From the NCBI GenBank assembly GCA_947643665.1, contig CANRWW010000010.1, forward strand, positions 1 through 64,000: DNA of 64,000 nt. Reading direction: 5' to 3'. The translations under genes and the position numbers were made by a program. The stretch is from an uncultured Porphyromonadaceae bacterium. GTDB lineage: Bacteria > Bacteroidota > Bacteroidia > Bacteroidales > Muribaculaceae. Shown here piece by piece: positions 10,801-20,600 of this stretch (its first letter is position 1; the number at the start of each line of letters is the position of its first letter). The notes beneath the pieces were generated by a model that did no database searches, was not told where the DNA came from, and worked only from the letters and a program-made list of their open reading frames with translations.

Positions 10801-11047
10801 AGAGGGGCGTGAGCCTTACCATGCCGTAGTTGAGGCTACGGTAAGCCGAGTGCGTCCTGTACTGATGGCATCGCTCACCACTATCGTGGGTATGATGCCA
10901 TTGTTGGGCGATCCCATGTATGGCTCATTGGCACTGACCATAATGGGTGGCCTTACCGCCGGTACGGTGATCACCCTTATACTTCTCCCGCTGTTTTATA
11001 CAGCCATATTCCATATACGTAAACTTGAAACCGACAATGAGAATTAG
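7838..11047 (+). CDS. RND-family efflux transporter permease (AcrB-like)
   Basis: 1069 aa; 'MLVDNAVVIMDGI', 'GVKRVSIVGNRDEVINVTL', 'FMAIIGLMGLMGMMVKNSIVLVDEI'; overlaps the adaptor by 4 nt. Confidence 0.95.
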   Translation: MTRITEFFMQRRTLFWSLMAGIILAGVISFLYMPKLEDPAVPVKQAMVVVPYPGASAHEVELNVAQMMEDELRTLPDVHKIKTDCQPGMAMITVEFKMSVLIKDLEQHFDLLRRKVGDIASRLPSGTYAPVVLDDMMDVYGIFYSLTAPGYDYPEMYRYAKYIRRELLSVPGVKRVSIVGNRDEVINVTLPKEELARNGLIPVQIMSALQSVGKPVDAGAYRSGADDVQLRVDAPVNNEAELRDLTISTPSGKMVRLGDIARIERGLADPQRNGFFVNGEPALAICVAMETDAIVPDVGKAVDERLAEVMKTVPAGMTTDKIFFQPDKVSDAISSFMWNLLASVVIVILVLVFTMGFRSGVIIGFGLVLTIAVSFPILLQCGTTLQRISLGAFIVAMGMLVDNAVVIMDGILVDRKRGLAPGRYLYDIGKRTAMPLLGATVIAAATFIGIYLSPDSAGEYAGDLFLVLCVSLLASWVLALVQVPVCAAAWMGGSGRKKSKPGNKKASEGSDTPNASLVVQETVMNSPAHRFVRRSVGSLIRYKWLTVAASVVLLAVCMAGMLKVKNLFFPDFDYKQFVVECYFPPQTSPAHVKEQMLGMSARLREDPAVERVAMSMGAAPARYCLVRPMSSGGDNYGELIVDCDSYKTIMAQIPKILRELRKDYPDAYVRIRKYNFSISTTHTVEVEFAGPDPAVLKRLSSQAEEIMRDCPYVDPYSVQNNWYPTAKRLVAGYDHPSGVRAGVSRGDVGNALQAATDGMAIGVIPDQDKMLMVNLNVRNADGSRISDLEDIPVWSMTNMRLDDGAIAEAVSGGNPAGLADRMFRTVPLSSVTDCVRLGWEENMVRRLNGRRVIEAECDPNPMLPDATPAKVVESIRKQIDAIELPAGYSMRWVGEGELQGDAMENLLKYMPVTVFIILMILLMLFNSWKKLWLILLCLPFVFIGITPALLFTGTPFTFMAIIGLMGLMGMMVKNSIVLVDEINRQQTEEGREPYHAVVEATVSRVRPVLMASLTTIVGMMPLLGDPMYGSLALTIMGGLTAGTVITLILLPLFYTAIFHIRKLETDNEN

Positions 11048-12365
11048 ACATTTCATAACAATGGCTCTTGCAGGTGCCATATGGTCCTGTGCCCTGGCCG
11101 GGGAGCCTCTTGCGATAAATGTGACGCAGTGCCGTGAAATGGCGCTTCAGGCGAGCGAGCAGATGCGCCACGCCGACAACGGGCGCCGCATGGCCGCCCT
11201 TGATACCAAGGTGGCGAATACCAATTTCCTGCCGAGGATAGAGGGTACCGCTACCGGAGCTTATGTGTTTCCGGATATTGACATGATGGGTTCCAAACTT
11301 CAGATGCATGGCATGTATGTGGCCGGATTCCAACTTACACAGCCTGTGTATGCGGGGGGCAAGATCATGGCCGGCCGGTCGCTGTCAAAGATAGGTGAGA
11401 AGGTGGCTGCCGAACAGTACAGGATGACCCGTATGGATGTGTTAGCCAATGCAGAGAACGCCTATTGGAATTATGTCTCGGTGCTAGGGAAGGTTGCCTT
11501 GATGGAAAGTTACATGCACCTTATGGATACGCTCTACGATCAGACGGCGGCGGCAATGGCTGTGGGTATGGCGGTAAAAAACGACTTGTTGCGTGTGGAA
11601 GCGCGCCGCAGCGAGATCGTATACCAGAGCCAGAAAGTGGCTAATGGGGCCGATCTATGCCGCATGGCTTTGTGTGAGGCGATAGGGGTTGGCTATGATA
11701 CCGAGATTATACCGCTTGAGGAGGCTTTCCAGGATCTTCCGGAACCGGCAGGTGTAATTGATACGAGCCCGGCAGACCGTCCGGAGTTGCGGTTGCTTGA
11801 ACATCAGGTGGAAGCCAAACGCCAGATGGTGAAACTTATAAGGGGAGATTTTCTCCCTACCGTAGGGTTGAGCGTGGGATATAACTGGTATGGCAATATC
11901 AGGATGAATTCGATGGTGGAGGCAATGCCGGGAGTATATGTACCTTATCAGCAGGAGTTCAAGGACAATATGGGTATGGCTATGCTTGCCGTGAAGGTTC
12001 CTCTGTTTCATTGGGGGGAGGGAGTGAAAAAGGTCCGGAAAGCCCGGCTTGAGGTGGAAAACGCCGGGCTGGAATTGGAGAGAAACCGCCGTCTGCTTGA
12101 CTTGGAGACGAGTCAGTCTGAACTTAACGTTCATGACGGCTTCAATATGCTTACTTCCGCAGAGATCGCTATGGAGCAGGCTACTGAGAATCTCCGCGTG
12201 ACTTCCGACCGTTATGCCGAACATATGTGTCCTCTGACCGATATGCTTGATGCCCAGGCACAGTGGCAACAAGCATCGGCAAACCTCATAGAAGCACGTG
12301 CGCAGTATCATATCTATATCACGGCTTATCTGAAAGCGACCGCGAGGTTGGATGTGAGGGATTGA
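11037..12365 (+). CDS. TolC-family outer membrane efflux protein
   Basis: 'CREMALQASEQMRHADNGRRMAALDTKVANTNFLPRIEGTATGAY', 'LTQPVYAGGKI', 'NLRVTSDRYAEHMCPLTDMLDAQAQWQQASANLIEARAQYHI'; ATG at 11037 overlaps the permease stop (track start 11025 is TTG). Confidence 0.92.
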   Translation: MRIRHFITMALAGAIWSCALAGEPLAINVTQCREMALQASEQMRHADNGRRMAALDTKVANTNFLPRIEGTATGAYVFPDIDMMGSKLQMHGMYVAGFQLTQPVYAGGKIMAGRSLSKIGEKVAAEQYRMTRMDVLANAENAYWNYVSVLGKVALMESYMHLMDTLYDQTAAAMAVGMAVKNDLLRVEARRSEIVYQSQKVANGADLCRMALCEAIGVGYDTEIIPLEEAFQDLPEPAGVIDTSPADRPELRLLEHQVEAKRQMVKLIRGDFLPTVGLSVGYNWYGNIRMNSMVEAMPGVYVPYQQEFKDNMGMAMLAVKVPLFHWGEGVKKVRKARLEVENAGLELERNRRLLDLETSQSELNVHDGFNMLTSAEIAMEQATENLRVTSDRYAEHMCPLTDMLDAQAQWQQASANLIEARAQYHIYITAYLKATARLDVRD

Positions 12366-12397
12366 TAAATCCTGGCAGCACCTTTCCATCTGGGTGT

Positions 12398-12448
12398 AAA
12401 ACATTATGGTGTGCCAAAATTCAGAATTTTGGCACACCATAATGTTTT
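12398..12448. terminator. Perfect 24-bp stem hairpin between convergent genes (likely bidirectional terminator)
   Basis: aaaacattatggtgtgccaaaatt (12398-12421), loop cag, aattttggcacaccataatgtttt (12425-12448). Confidence 0.75.
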
Positions 12449-12473
12449 TGTAACCATGTTTGACAGAAGGATA

Positions 12474-13724
12474 TCACCAACCCCCTGAGGCTCCTCCTCC
12501 ACCGGTCATGCCCCCGCCGAATGAACCTCCGGAGAAGCCTCCTCCACCTCCGAATCCACGTCCTCCCCCGCCGGCTATGATTATTGGTGCCACAACCTCC
12601 TTGGGTATGATGTATGGCTTCTGTGGGGTGTTGCCGCAGTTAAGGCAACGGTATGTGGTGATTCCCTGGCCGGTGCGAACCGTGGTAGGGCGCACAAGGA
12701 CCCGGTGTCCTGTGCAAACGCATGCACGGGCGCCACAGCGGTCGCATACGGTATAGTTTCTTTTTCTGTTGATGTAGGGTATGATATCGGTCTCGCCGCA
12801 TGCAGGGCAGAGCCATACGTCATAGTCAACTGAGTCAAGGCGCTCTTCGGCGTCTTGGGAGGGAGTAAGGTAACGGTTGTCATTGACCTCATCCACACGT
12901 TCCATGCGGGTATTGCAGTTGGGACATAGGCGTTTGCGCAAGCGCACACGTCGCATAAGCATTATGAGCAACAGGTATGCAGGCACGCAGCATCCTATTG
13001 TAAGGAATGAGGAGAGGAGTGCCGGCAACTGCAGGTTCTGCAATGCATGGAACCGGTTCCCGGTAGGGAGACGGCGTGTTTTGAAGTATGTATATCCTAC
13101 AACGCCTAGAAAACCGATACCTACGATTACTGAAAGCAGGAGATATATGCTGAAAAAGTCAGCGCCTCCATTGTTTTGGCGGCGTGCTTCGGCGTCGTTT
13201 GCCTGTTGCGACATAAGTTCCTCACGGGCTTCCGGGTCTGTAAGGACGGAGTGTATGGTGCCAAGGGATGCTAATACTCCACTCTCATAATCGGCCTGTT
13301 TGAAGTGGGGTGCCATGTCGTTGCGGATTATGCGTGAAGCTATTACGTCGGGAAGCACCCCTTCCGCCCCGTATCCGGTGCGTATCGCTGCACGGCGGTC
13401 GCCAACGGATATGAGTATCAGGACGCCGTTGTCTTTGTCTTTCTTTCCTATGCCCCAGAGGGTGAACAGTTCGGTAGCGTAGTCATCCACGTCTGCACCT
13501 GATAGATCCGGCACAATGACTACGACCGGTTCTGCCGATGACTGGCGCCATATGTCGGCAAGTATGGAGTCTGCCTGCTGACGTGCTCCCGTCGAAAGCA
13601 CGCCCGCCTGGTCTGTCACAAACCGTGTGCGATCGGCAACATGTACATTCTCAACTTCCCGTGGGGTTATTGCTATGGCAAGGAGCGGGAATAACAGCAG
13701 TATGGTAAAAAGATATTTTTTCAA
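12474..13724 (-). CDS. TPM-domain (YgcG-like) membrane protein with Cys-rich segment and Gly-rich C-terminus
   Basis: 'VHVADRTRFVTDQAGVLSTGARQQADSILADI', 'TELFTLWGIGKKDKDNGVLILISVGDRRAAIRTGYGAEGVLPD'; tail 'GGGGRGFGGGGGFSGGSFGGG'. Likely TTG start at 13724 ('LKKYLFTILLLFPLLAIA' signal); the track start at 13832 runs into the neighbouring gene. Confidence 0.82.
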   Translation of the reverse strand: MKKYLFTILLLFPLLAIAITPREVENVHVADRTRFVTDQAGVLSTGARQQADSILADIWRQSSAEPVVVIVPDLSGADVDDYATELFTLWGIGKKDKDNGVLILISVGDRRAAIRTGYGAEGVLPDVIASRIIRNDMAPHFKQADYESGVLASLGTIHSVLTDPEAREELMSQQANDAEARRQNNGGADFFSIYLLLSVIVGIGFLGVVGYTYFKTRRLPTGNRFHALQNLQLPALLSSFLTIGCCVPAYLLLIMLMRRVRLRKRLCPNCNTRMERVDEVNDNRYLTPSQDAEERLDSVDYDVWLCPACGETDIIPYINRKRNYTVCDRCGARACVCTGHRVLVRPTTVRTGQGITTYRCLNCGNTPQKPYIIPKEVVAPIIIAGGGGRGFGGGGGFSGGSFGGGMTGGGGASGGW

Positions 13725-13779
13725 GAAACAAGAAATTAAGAAGTGGGAAATAGGGGAATCAAGAAGCGCCTTACTGCTG

Positions 13780-15186
13780 TCATACAGCGGGAAGCGACAA
13801 CCCGTTGAGTTTGCGGAATAGGTCAAGGGCATATACGTCGGTCATTGCTGATATATGATCCAGTACCGCTTGTATTTTGGGAAACAGCCCGGGTGCGCTT
13901 ACATCGTATTGGTGTGGCACCTGCGACAGAAGCAACCTTGAGTAGTTGAGCTGTGGATGGCGCACGGCGTGTATCAGCTTTTCAAGCAGGAAGGTTATGA
14001 TGCGGTTGCCGGCAAGTTCCACGTTTACCACGTCGGATGAACGGTAGATCTTCTTCCATGACAGTTCATTGCAGCGGGCATAGGCGTTGCGCTCGCGTTC
14101 AGGCACCATGTCAAGCAGGTGGCATGTGAGTGTCCCATGCATTATGGCGTCTTCGTTGTTTATGAAAGCCTCGGCGCATCTCTGTACAAGTATGCCTATC
14201 ACCCCTGAACGAAGGTAGGCTATCTGTTCGTTCGTGTCGGTGATGCGTTCCATTATCATTTCGCATCTATGACGTTTCTGCTCGTCAAAGAAGTCCAGGA
14301 ACAGCTCTTTCACTTCATCTGTGGAGATGATCTTGAGCTTGTGCGCGTCTTCGATATCCATCACCTCATAACATATGTCGTCGGCTGCTTCTACAATGTA
14401 GACAAGCGGATGGCGTGCGTAGCATAGCCGCCCGTCGCGGTCTTCCTTGCATATAAGTCCGAGTTCTTCGGCAATAAGGCGGATTGTATCGTGTTCGGAT
14501 GTGAAAAAACCGAATTTGTTGCGGTTTCCTGCCAGGGTTGAGCTGAAAGGATATTTGACTATGGAAGCGAGCATGGAGTATGTCATCGCGAATCCTCCTC
14601 GCCGTCGCCCGTGAAACTGGTGGGTGAGAAGGCGCAAGGCATTTGCGTTGCCTTCGAAATGAACCAGGTCGGACCATTGTTCGGGGGTCAGCTCATGCTG
14701 AATGTCGGCTCCGGCGCCTTCTGAGAAGAATGTAGAGATCGCTTTTTCTCCAGAGTGGCCGAAAGGGGGATTTCCCAGGTCATGGGCCAGGCATGCCGCG
14801 GCTACTATCTCGCCTATGGAGTCAAGAGCTTTTTCATGGGGCGTGCCTTCGTATTTGGGCTGAATGGCCCGTGCTATCTCGTTAGCCATTGAACGTCCTA
14901 CAGAGGCTACCTCCATGCTGTGGGTAAGCCTGTTGTGTACGAAGATACTCCCGGGAAGAGGAAATACCTGCGTCTTGTTCTGTAACCGGCGAAACGGCGA
15001 GGAAAATACAAGACGGTCAAAGTCGCGCTGGAAATCTGAACGTGTCCCACCTGCCGGATTGGGGGAGTGGTAATCCTCCATTCCGAAACGCTTGTCGCAT
15101 ATCAGGCGGTTCCATTGCATGCGACGGCTGTCCGTTTTCTCCGGTTTGTCAGTTTGCGGAGTCGTCTGGTTGTTCCTCGTCATCAT
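13780..15186 (-). CDS. dgt: Deoxyguanosinetriphosphate triphosphohydrolase (dGTPase, HD domain)
   Basis: 'RTDFQRDFDRLVFSSPFRRLQNKTQVFPL' (read as RSDFQRDFDRL), 'NRLTHSMEVASVGRSMA', 'AACLAHDLGNPPFGHSGEKAI'. Confidence 0.9.
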   Translation of the reverse strand: MMTRNNQTTPQTDKPEKTDSRRMQWNRLICDKRFGMEDYHSPNPAGGTRSDFQRDFDRLVFSSPFRRLQNKTQVFPLPGSIFVHNRLTHSMEVASVGRSMANEIARAIQPKYEGTPHEKALDSIGEIVAAACLAHDLGNPPFGHSGEKAISTFFSEGAGADIQHELTPEQWSDLVHFEGNANALRLLTHQFHGRRRGGFAMTYSMLASIVKYPFSSTLAGNRNKFGFFTSEHDTIRLIAEELGLICKEDRDGRLCYARHPLVYIVEAADDICYEVMDIEDAHKLKIISTDEVKELFLDFFDEQKRHRCEMIMERITDTNEQIAYLRSGVIGILVQRCAEAFINNEDAIMHGTLTCHLLDMVPERERNAYARCNELSWKKIYRSSDVVNVELAGNRIITFLLEKLIHAVRHPQLNYSRLLLSQVPHQYDVSAPGLFPKIQAVLDHISAMTDVYALDLFRKLNGLSLPAV

Positions 15187-16391
15187 ATTTCTGGTAAAGG
15201 AAGTCGTTGTATGGGAACCGTTGCGTATGTATCTCCTTGGCTTTATCGTACAGCATTTGTTTCAGTTCATCGATGTTGGTACCTTTTTTTGCTGATACGA
15301 ACACGCAGTTGCCGGGATCAAGGCGGTTCATCCATGTTGCTTTGAGCTCTTCAAGCGGGATGTTGCGCGCGGTGCGTGGCGTAAGGTCATCCTCGTCTTT
15401 GGGGATATGGCTGTATGCGTCAATCTTGTTGAAGACCATTATCATTGGTTTGTCGGCAGAGCCGCATACTTCCGCAAGTGTCTTGTTAACCACTTCGATC
15501 TGTTCCTCGAACTGTGGGTGGCTTATGTCCACCACATGTACAAGCATGTCTGCGTCGCGCACTTCATCAAGTGTTGACTTGAATGATTCCACAAGATGTG
15601 TGGGCAGCTTCCTGATGAATCCTACGGTATCTGTGAGCAGGAAAGGCAGGTTCTCTATGGTGACTTTGCGCACAGTGGTGTCAAGTGTGGCGAATAGTTT
15701 GTTTTCCGCAAACACGTCGCTCTTGCTGAGGAGGTTCATAAGTGTGGATTTGCCCACATTGGTATAACCGACAAGGGCCACACGGGTAAGTTGCCCGCGG
15801 TTTTTCCTCTGCAATGTCTTCTGGCGGTCAATATTGCGCAACTCTTCCTTGAGGAGCGATATGCGTCGCAGGATGATACGCCGGTCGGTCTCGATCTGTG
15901 TTTCGCCTGGACCACGCATGCCGATACCTCCACGCTGACGTTCGAGGTGCGTCCACATGCGTGTAAGGCGTGGCAACAGATATTGGTACTGTGCAAGCTC
16001 CACTTGTGTTTTGGCGGTGGCAGTCTGTGCACGTTTTGCAAATATGTCCAGGATCAGGCTTGACCGGTCAAGGACTTTTACCTGCAGTTCCTTTTCAATG
16101 TTCGCAATCTGTTTTGTGGACAGGTCGTCATCGAAAATAACCATACCGATTTCATTGTTCTCCACATATTCCTTTATTTCCGCCAGCTTTCCCTGCCCGA
16201 CGAAAGTGCGGGGATTGGGGTAATCCAGTTTTTGTGTGAAGCGGCGCACGACCTGCGCTCCGGCTGTGTCTGCCAGAAATTCCAGTTCGTCCAGGTATTC
16301 CTCCACCTTGGTCTCGCTTTGTCTCTGGGTGATTAGTCCGACAAGTATGGTACGTTCGGTGGTTTCTTTGCTTATGATTAAATCTTTCATT
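15149..16391 (-). CDS. hflX: GTPase HflX
   Basis: 'RTFVGQGKLAEIKEYVE', 'RGGIGMRGPGETQIETDRR', 'VALVGYTNVGKSTLMNLLS', 'LFATLDTTVRKV', 'LLTDTVGFIRKLPTHLVESFKSTLDEV'; start at ATG 16391 ('MKDLIISKETTERTILVG') preferred. Confidence 0.94.
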
Positions 16392-16563
16392 TTGCTTTGA
16401 TAGTGGTACGCGGTTGAGTGGGAGCTTTCATTATCTCTTCTGATGTCTATAACACTGTAACTCTCCCGTTTTCTCTGACAAAGATACAAAAACGGTGTGA
16501 AATCCCCTCTACTTCCCGAAGATTACCGGATTATTTGTAATTTTGCCAGCTAAAATTTTGTAT

Positions 16564-17487
16564 ATGGTAAGTGATAAGGCAAAAGGATATGCTCTCGGGA
16601 TTGTGGCTGCTGCGACTTACGGCATGAATCCGCTGTTTGCGCTTCCTCTCTATAGCGGTGGAATGGATGCGGGATCGGTGCTGTTTTTCAGATATTTGTT
16701 TGCGATTCCGGTGCTCGGAGCCATGATACGGTGGCGTGGACGCGGTTTCGGAGTCACCGGCAAAGGTGCCCTGATGCTCTGGGCAATGGGCATACTTATG
16801 GCTTTGTCGTCACTGTGGTTGTTCCTAAGCTATAATTATATGGATGCGGGGATAGCTTCAAGTCTGCTTTTCGTGTATCCTATAATGGTAGCCGTGATAA
16901 TGAGTTGCGTGTTTCATGAGAAACTGGGCTGGGTGACGGTAGTGAGTATAGCGCTGGCACTCGGCGGCATCGGGCTTCTATATCAGGGGGACGGCGACGC
17001 TACGCTGAGTCTCCGCGGCACTTTGATGGTATTCGCATCCTCGTTGTCTTATGCAATATATCTCATATATGTCAGCAGGTCCGGCCTAAACCATATGCCT
17101 ACGGTTAAAGTGACATTTTATGTGCTTCTTTTCGGCTGGATGCTTTTTGCGGTATATGTGCCTTTCAATGGCGGGTTGAAGTACCCTTCGTCGGTTTGGC
17201 ATTGGCTGAATGTGGTGGCATTGGCTGTGTTTCCTACAGCGGTATCGCTTTTATGCACCACACGTGCCATACAGTATATCGGGTCTACGTCTACGGCAAT
17301 TTTGGGCGCTCTTGAACCGGTGACGGCAGTTTTCTTTGGAGTCGTTATATTCGGCGAACAGTTCACATCCCGCATATTTACGGGGCTTTTGCTGATAATC
17401 ACCGGTGTTACGATGGTTATCGCTTCCTCTACTATCCACAGGCAGCTATTGCGTTTGCGAAAACTCTGGCCCCGTCTGCGGCATTGA
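16564..17487 (+). CDS. DMT/EamA-family transporter
   Basis: Two EamA-like halves with about 10 TM segments: 'GIVAAATYGMNPLFALPLYSGG', 'STSTAILGALEPVTAVFFGVVIFGEQFT'; ATG at 16564 with upstream TAATTTTG (16538-16545). Confidence 0.85.
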   Translation: MVSDKAKGYALGIVAAATYGMNPLFALPLYSGGMDAGSVLFFRYLFAIPVLGAMIRWRGRGFGVTGKGALMLWAMGILMALSSLWLFLSYNYMDAGIASSLLFVYPIMVAVIMSCVFHEKLGWVTVVSIALALGGIGLLYQGDGDATLSLRGTLMVFASSLSYAIYLIYVSRSGLNHMPTVKVTFYVLLFGWMLFAVYVPFNGGLKYPSSVWHWLNVVALAVFPTAVSLLCTTRAIQYIGSTSTAILGALEPVTAVFFGVVIFGEQFTSRIFTGLLLIITGVTMVIASSTIHRQLLRLRKLWPRLRH

Positions 17488-17661
17488 AAAATTCTAAAAA
17501 TAGTCTTTATTTTATGGCCGGCAATGTTATTTTTTGTCAAAATGACTGGAAAATCAGATTTGACGCCGTATATTTGCAGCCTTATTTTGCGTCTTGCTGT
17601 CGTAATGAGTGCAGATACATCAGATGACAGTACCGGATGAAACATTATTATATTTTTTACA

Positions 17662-20600
17662 ATGGCAAAATTTTTTACTTTTTTGGCGGCAGTGTTTGCC
17701 GCAGGAATTTCTGTCCCGTTGATGGCAGATGAGGCGCCACCATCCATTCCCCAGATGAAAGGTATGGTAGTTTCATCAAGCATTTCTGCCAGAACCGGGC
17801 TATGGACACTTCCTACTGTTTCAGATGGTGAATGGGCAATGGATATTGCAATGGATCCGGGGTATGCTACTTTTTATAGCGGCGTAATGTATGATGATGT
17901 GTACTATGCGACGCGCTGCAATGCCCCAATACGGCACAATAGTATATGTTGATGCCTATTCCATGGAGGATGGCTCGAAATTATGGACAAATTATCCGAA
18001 ATTGACGGCTCTCCCTTACGATCTCACTTACAACCCATATGATGGCAAAATATACGGTTTCTTTTCCAATGAGAAGAATACAGGTATGGTTCTTGCCACA
18101 ATCTCCTATGATAAGTCCGGCGAAACAGTGACCCCCATAAAGGAAATGACCGGAAACTGGATCGCCATAGCGGCAGCTCCTTCAGGAGAGCTTTATGGAA
18201 TCTCTTCGGATGTGACCGTACAAGGCACATCAGTGACGGTAAATTCATCGTCGCTTCACAAGGTTGACCGTATGACGGGTGAAACCACCCTGATAGGTGA
18301 GACTGGCCAGCTGCCACTGATCACCGGTTCCGCGACTATAGATCCTCGTAGCGGACGCATGTTCTGGACCGTGGGTCCGGATTCAGATAACAGCTACCTC
18401 TGTGAAGTGGATCTTAATACGGGCGTGGCTACCAAGGTGCTTGATTTCAACGGACGCCAGCAGGTAGTAGGTCTTTATGTGCCCACTCCTCCGGCTGAAG
18501 ACGATGCACCGGCAGCTGTGAAAGATGTCGTTGCGGCATTCAATGGCGGTTCGCTTAGCGGTTCGTTAAGTTTTACTGCTCCAAGTACTCTGTATGACGG
18601 TACTTCTGCATCTGGTGCCCTTACCTATACCATTCTTTCGAACGGAGTGGAACTCGCAGCCGGAGAAACCGCGTTCGGCGCTTCTGTCACCACGGATGTT
18701 ACGGTCCCGGCGCGTGGCAATTATGAGTTCACCATATCGGTGGCTAATGACAAAGGTCCTTCTCCTAAAGTGGCTGTTGAGAAATTCATAGGTTTCGGCA
18801 TGCCTGATGCGCCTGCTGGTGTGGCTGCTGAAAATATTTCCGGAAAGGTGAAGATCTCATGGAATCCGGTTGTCACGGCGGCAGACGGCGGTTTTATTGA
18901 TGTTGCCGCTGTTACATATACGGTAAAACGGGTCCAGGATGATGTAGTAGTTGCAGAGAATGTCACCGCTACTTCTATTGAAGACATACCCGACGTGTCT
19001 GCCGGAATGGCTGCTCTCAGTTATACGGTGTCTGCCGTAAACCATGGTTATGCTTCTGAAACATCTGAGTCAAACAAGGTAGTATGCGGTACTGCATTGC
19101 TTCCTTGGTCTGAAGATTTCAAATCGGAAGAGTCCATAGGATTCTTTACAGTGATTGACGGTAATGAAGATGGTAAGACATGGGAATATGTCTCCGGTCT
19201 CGTGCGTGTGAAATATGGCTCGGTTGACATGGACGACTGGCTGATTTCTCCTCCTCTGAGCCTTGAAGGCGGCAAAATGTATTATGCGACATTCAAGGCG
19301 CGCAGTTCCAATGATCGTTATCCTGAAAAGATTGAAGCGAAATGGGGCGCCGGTTCCGGGGTTGCGGACATGACAAATCCGCTTGTTGCTCCTACAACTC
19401 TGGGAGGCGAATACCAGACATTGGGCGGTTTTATCAAACCTTCTGTATCCGGTGTCTACCATTTAGGCCTTCATGGTGTTTCCGACGCAGACATGTATTA
19501 TCTTGAAGTCGGCGGAATCACTGTTGAGGAAGGTATAAACGGAGATGCTCCCGGCCGTCCGGAAGAACTTGTTGTGACCGCTGATCCTAATGGAGAATAT
19601 AAGGCGGTGGTATCTTTGAAAGCTCCATCCAAAGATATGTCAGGCAATGCTATCCCTGCGTTGGACAAAATAGAGCTGAGGCGTGGCGAGGCTCTGGTCA
19701 AGACTTTTGAAAATCCTGTACCCGGCGGGCAGCTTACATATGAGGATGTGCTTGAGAATGGCGGTGAGTATGTTTACTCGGCAGTAGCTTCGAAAGGCAA
19801 TGATGTCGGTGAGGCGGCCACTGTAAGTGTATTTGTCGGTACTCCTGTTGCCGTGGCGCCTGCTGCCGTAGGCATTTCGGAAACATCCGACGGGGAGATC
19901 TCCCTTACATGGGAAAAAGTTGCTCTTTCTGCTGCTGGTGAGGCTATAAATCCAGACAAGGTGCGTTATAATATTTATGATGTCGCTAACAATGGTGAAC
20001 TTATTGCAGAGGGTGTAATTGAGATTCCGTGTGTATTCCAAGGGGTAGAGGCAGGAAACCAACAATTCGTGCAATATTCCGTTTCGGCTGTTACGGACGG
20101 TGGTGAAAGCGATAAGACATCTACGGCGTCTATTGCAGCAGGTACGCCTTATGCAGGTTTCCACGAGTCATATGCCGGTGGTAAGGCATCAACGATATTT
20201 ATGGCAGAGCGTATCAATTATGGCAACTGGGCAGTGCAGGCCGACGGTGAGGTCGTATCAGCCGACGTCGATGGCGGATTGATGGTTATGAACGGATATT
20301 TTGCCGGTTATTGCGGAGCAATGACCACAGGTAAAATCAGCCTTGCCGGCATGCAGGCTCCGGCTCTGCGTTTCTATAGCTATACGCCGGACAACAGTGG
20401 CTTGGATTTGAATACTCTGGCGATATCCGTAAGCGCCAATGGAGATGAATGGACGGAGGTTTTCAACAAGACTGTTGTGGCAATGGGCGCCGATCAGGGT
20501 TGGCATGAGGTGATTGTGCCGCTTAACGAATATACAGGATCAAATATCAGCCTGCGTTTCACGGCGACTACTTATGACCGTCCTTATATTTCTACTTATA

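Noticed and set aside
12460-12756. Proline-rich 98-aa ORF (PPPPVMPPPNEPPEKPPPPPNPRPPP)
   Set aside because: Mirror image of the glycine-rich C-terminus of the TPM protein on the opposite strand.
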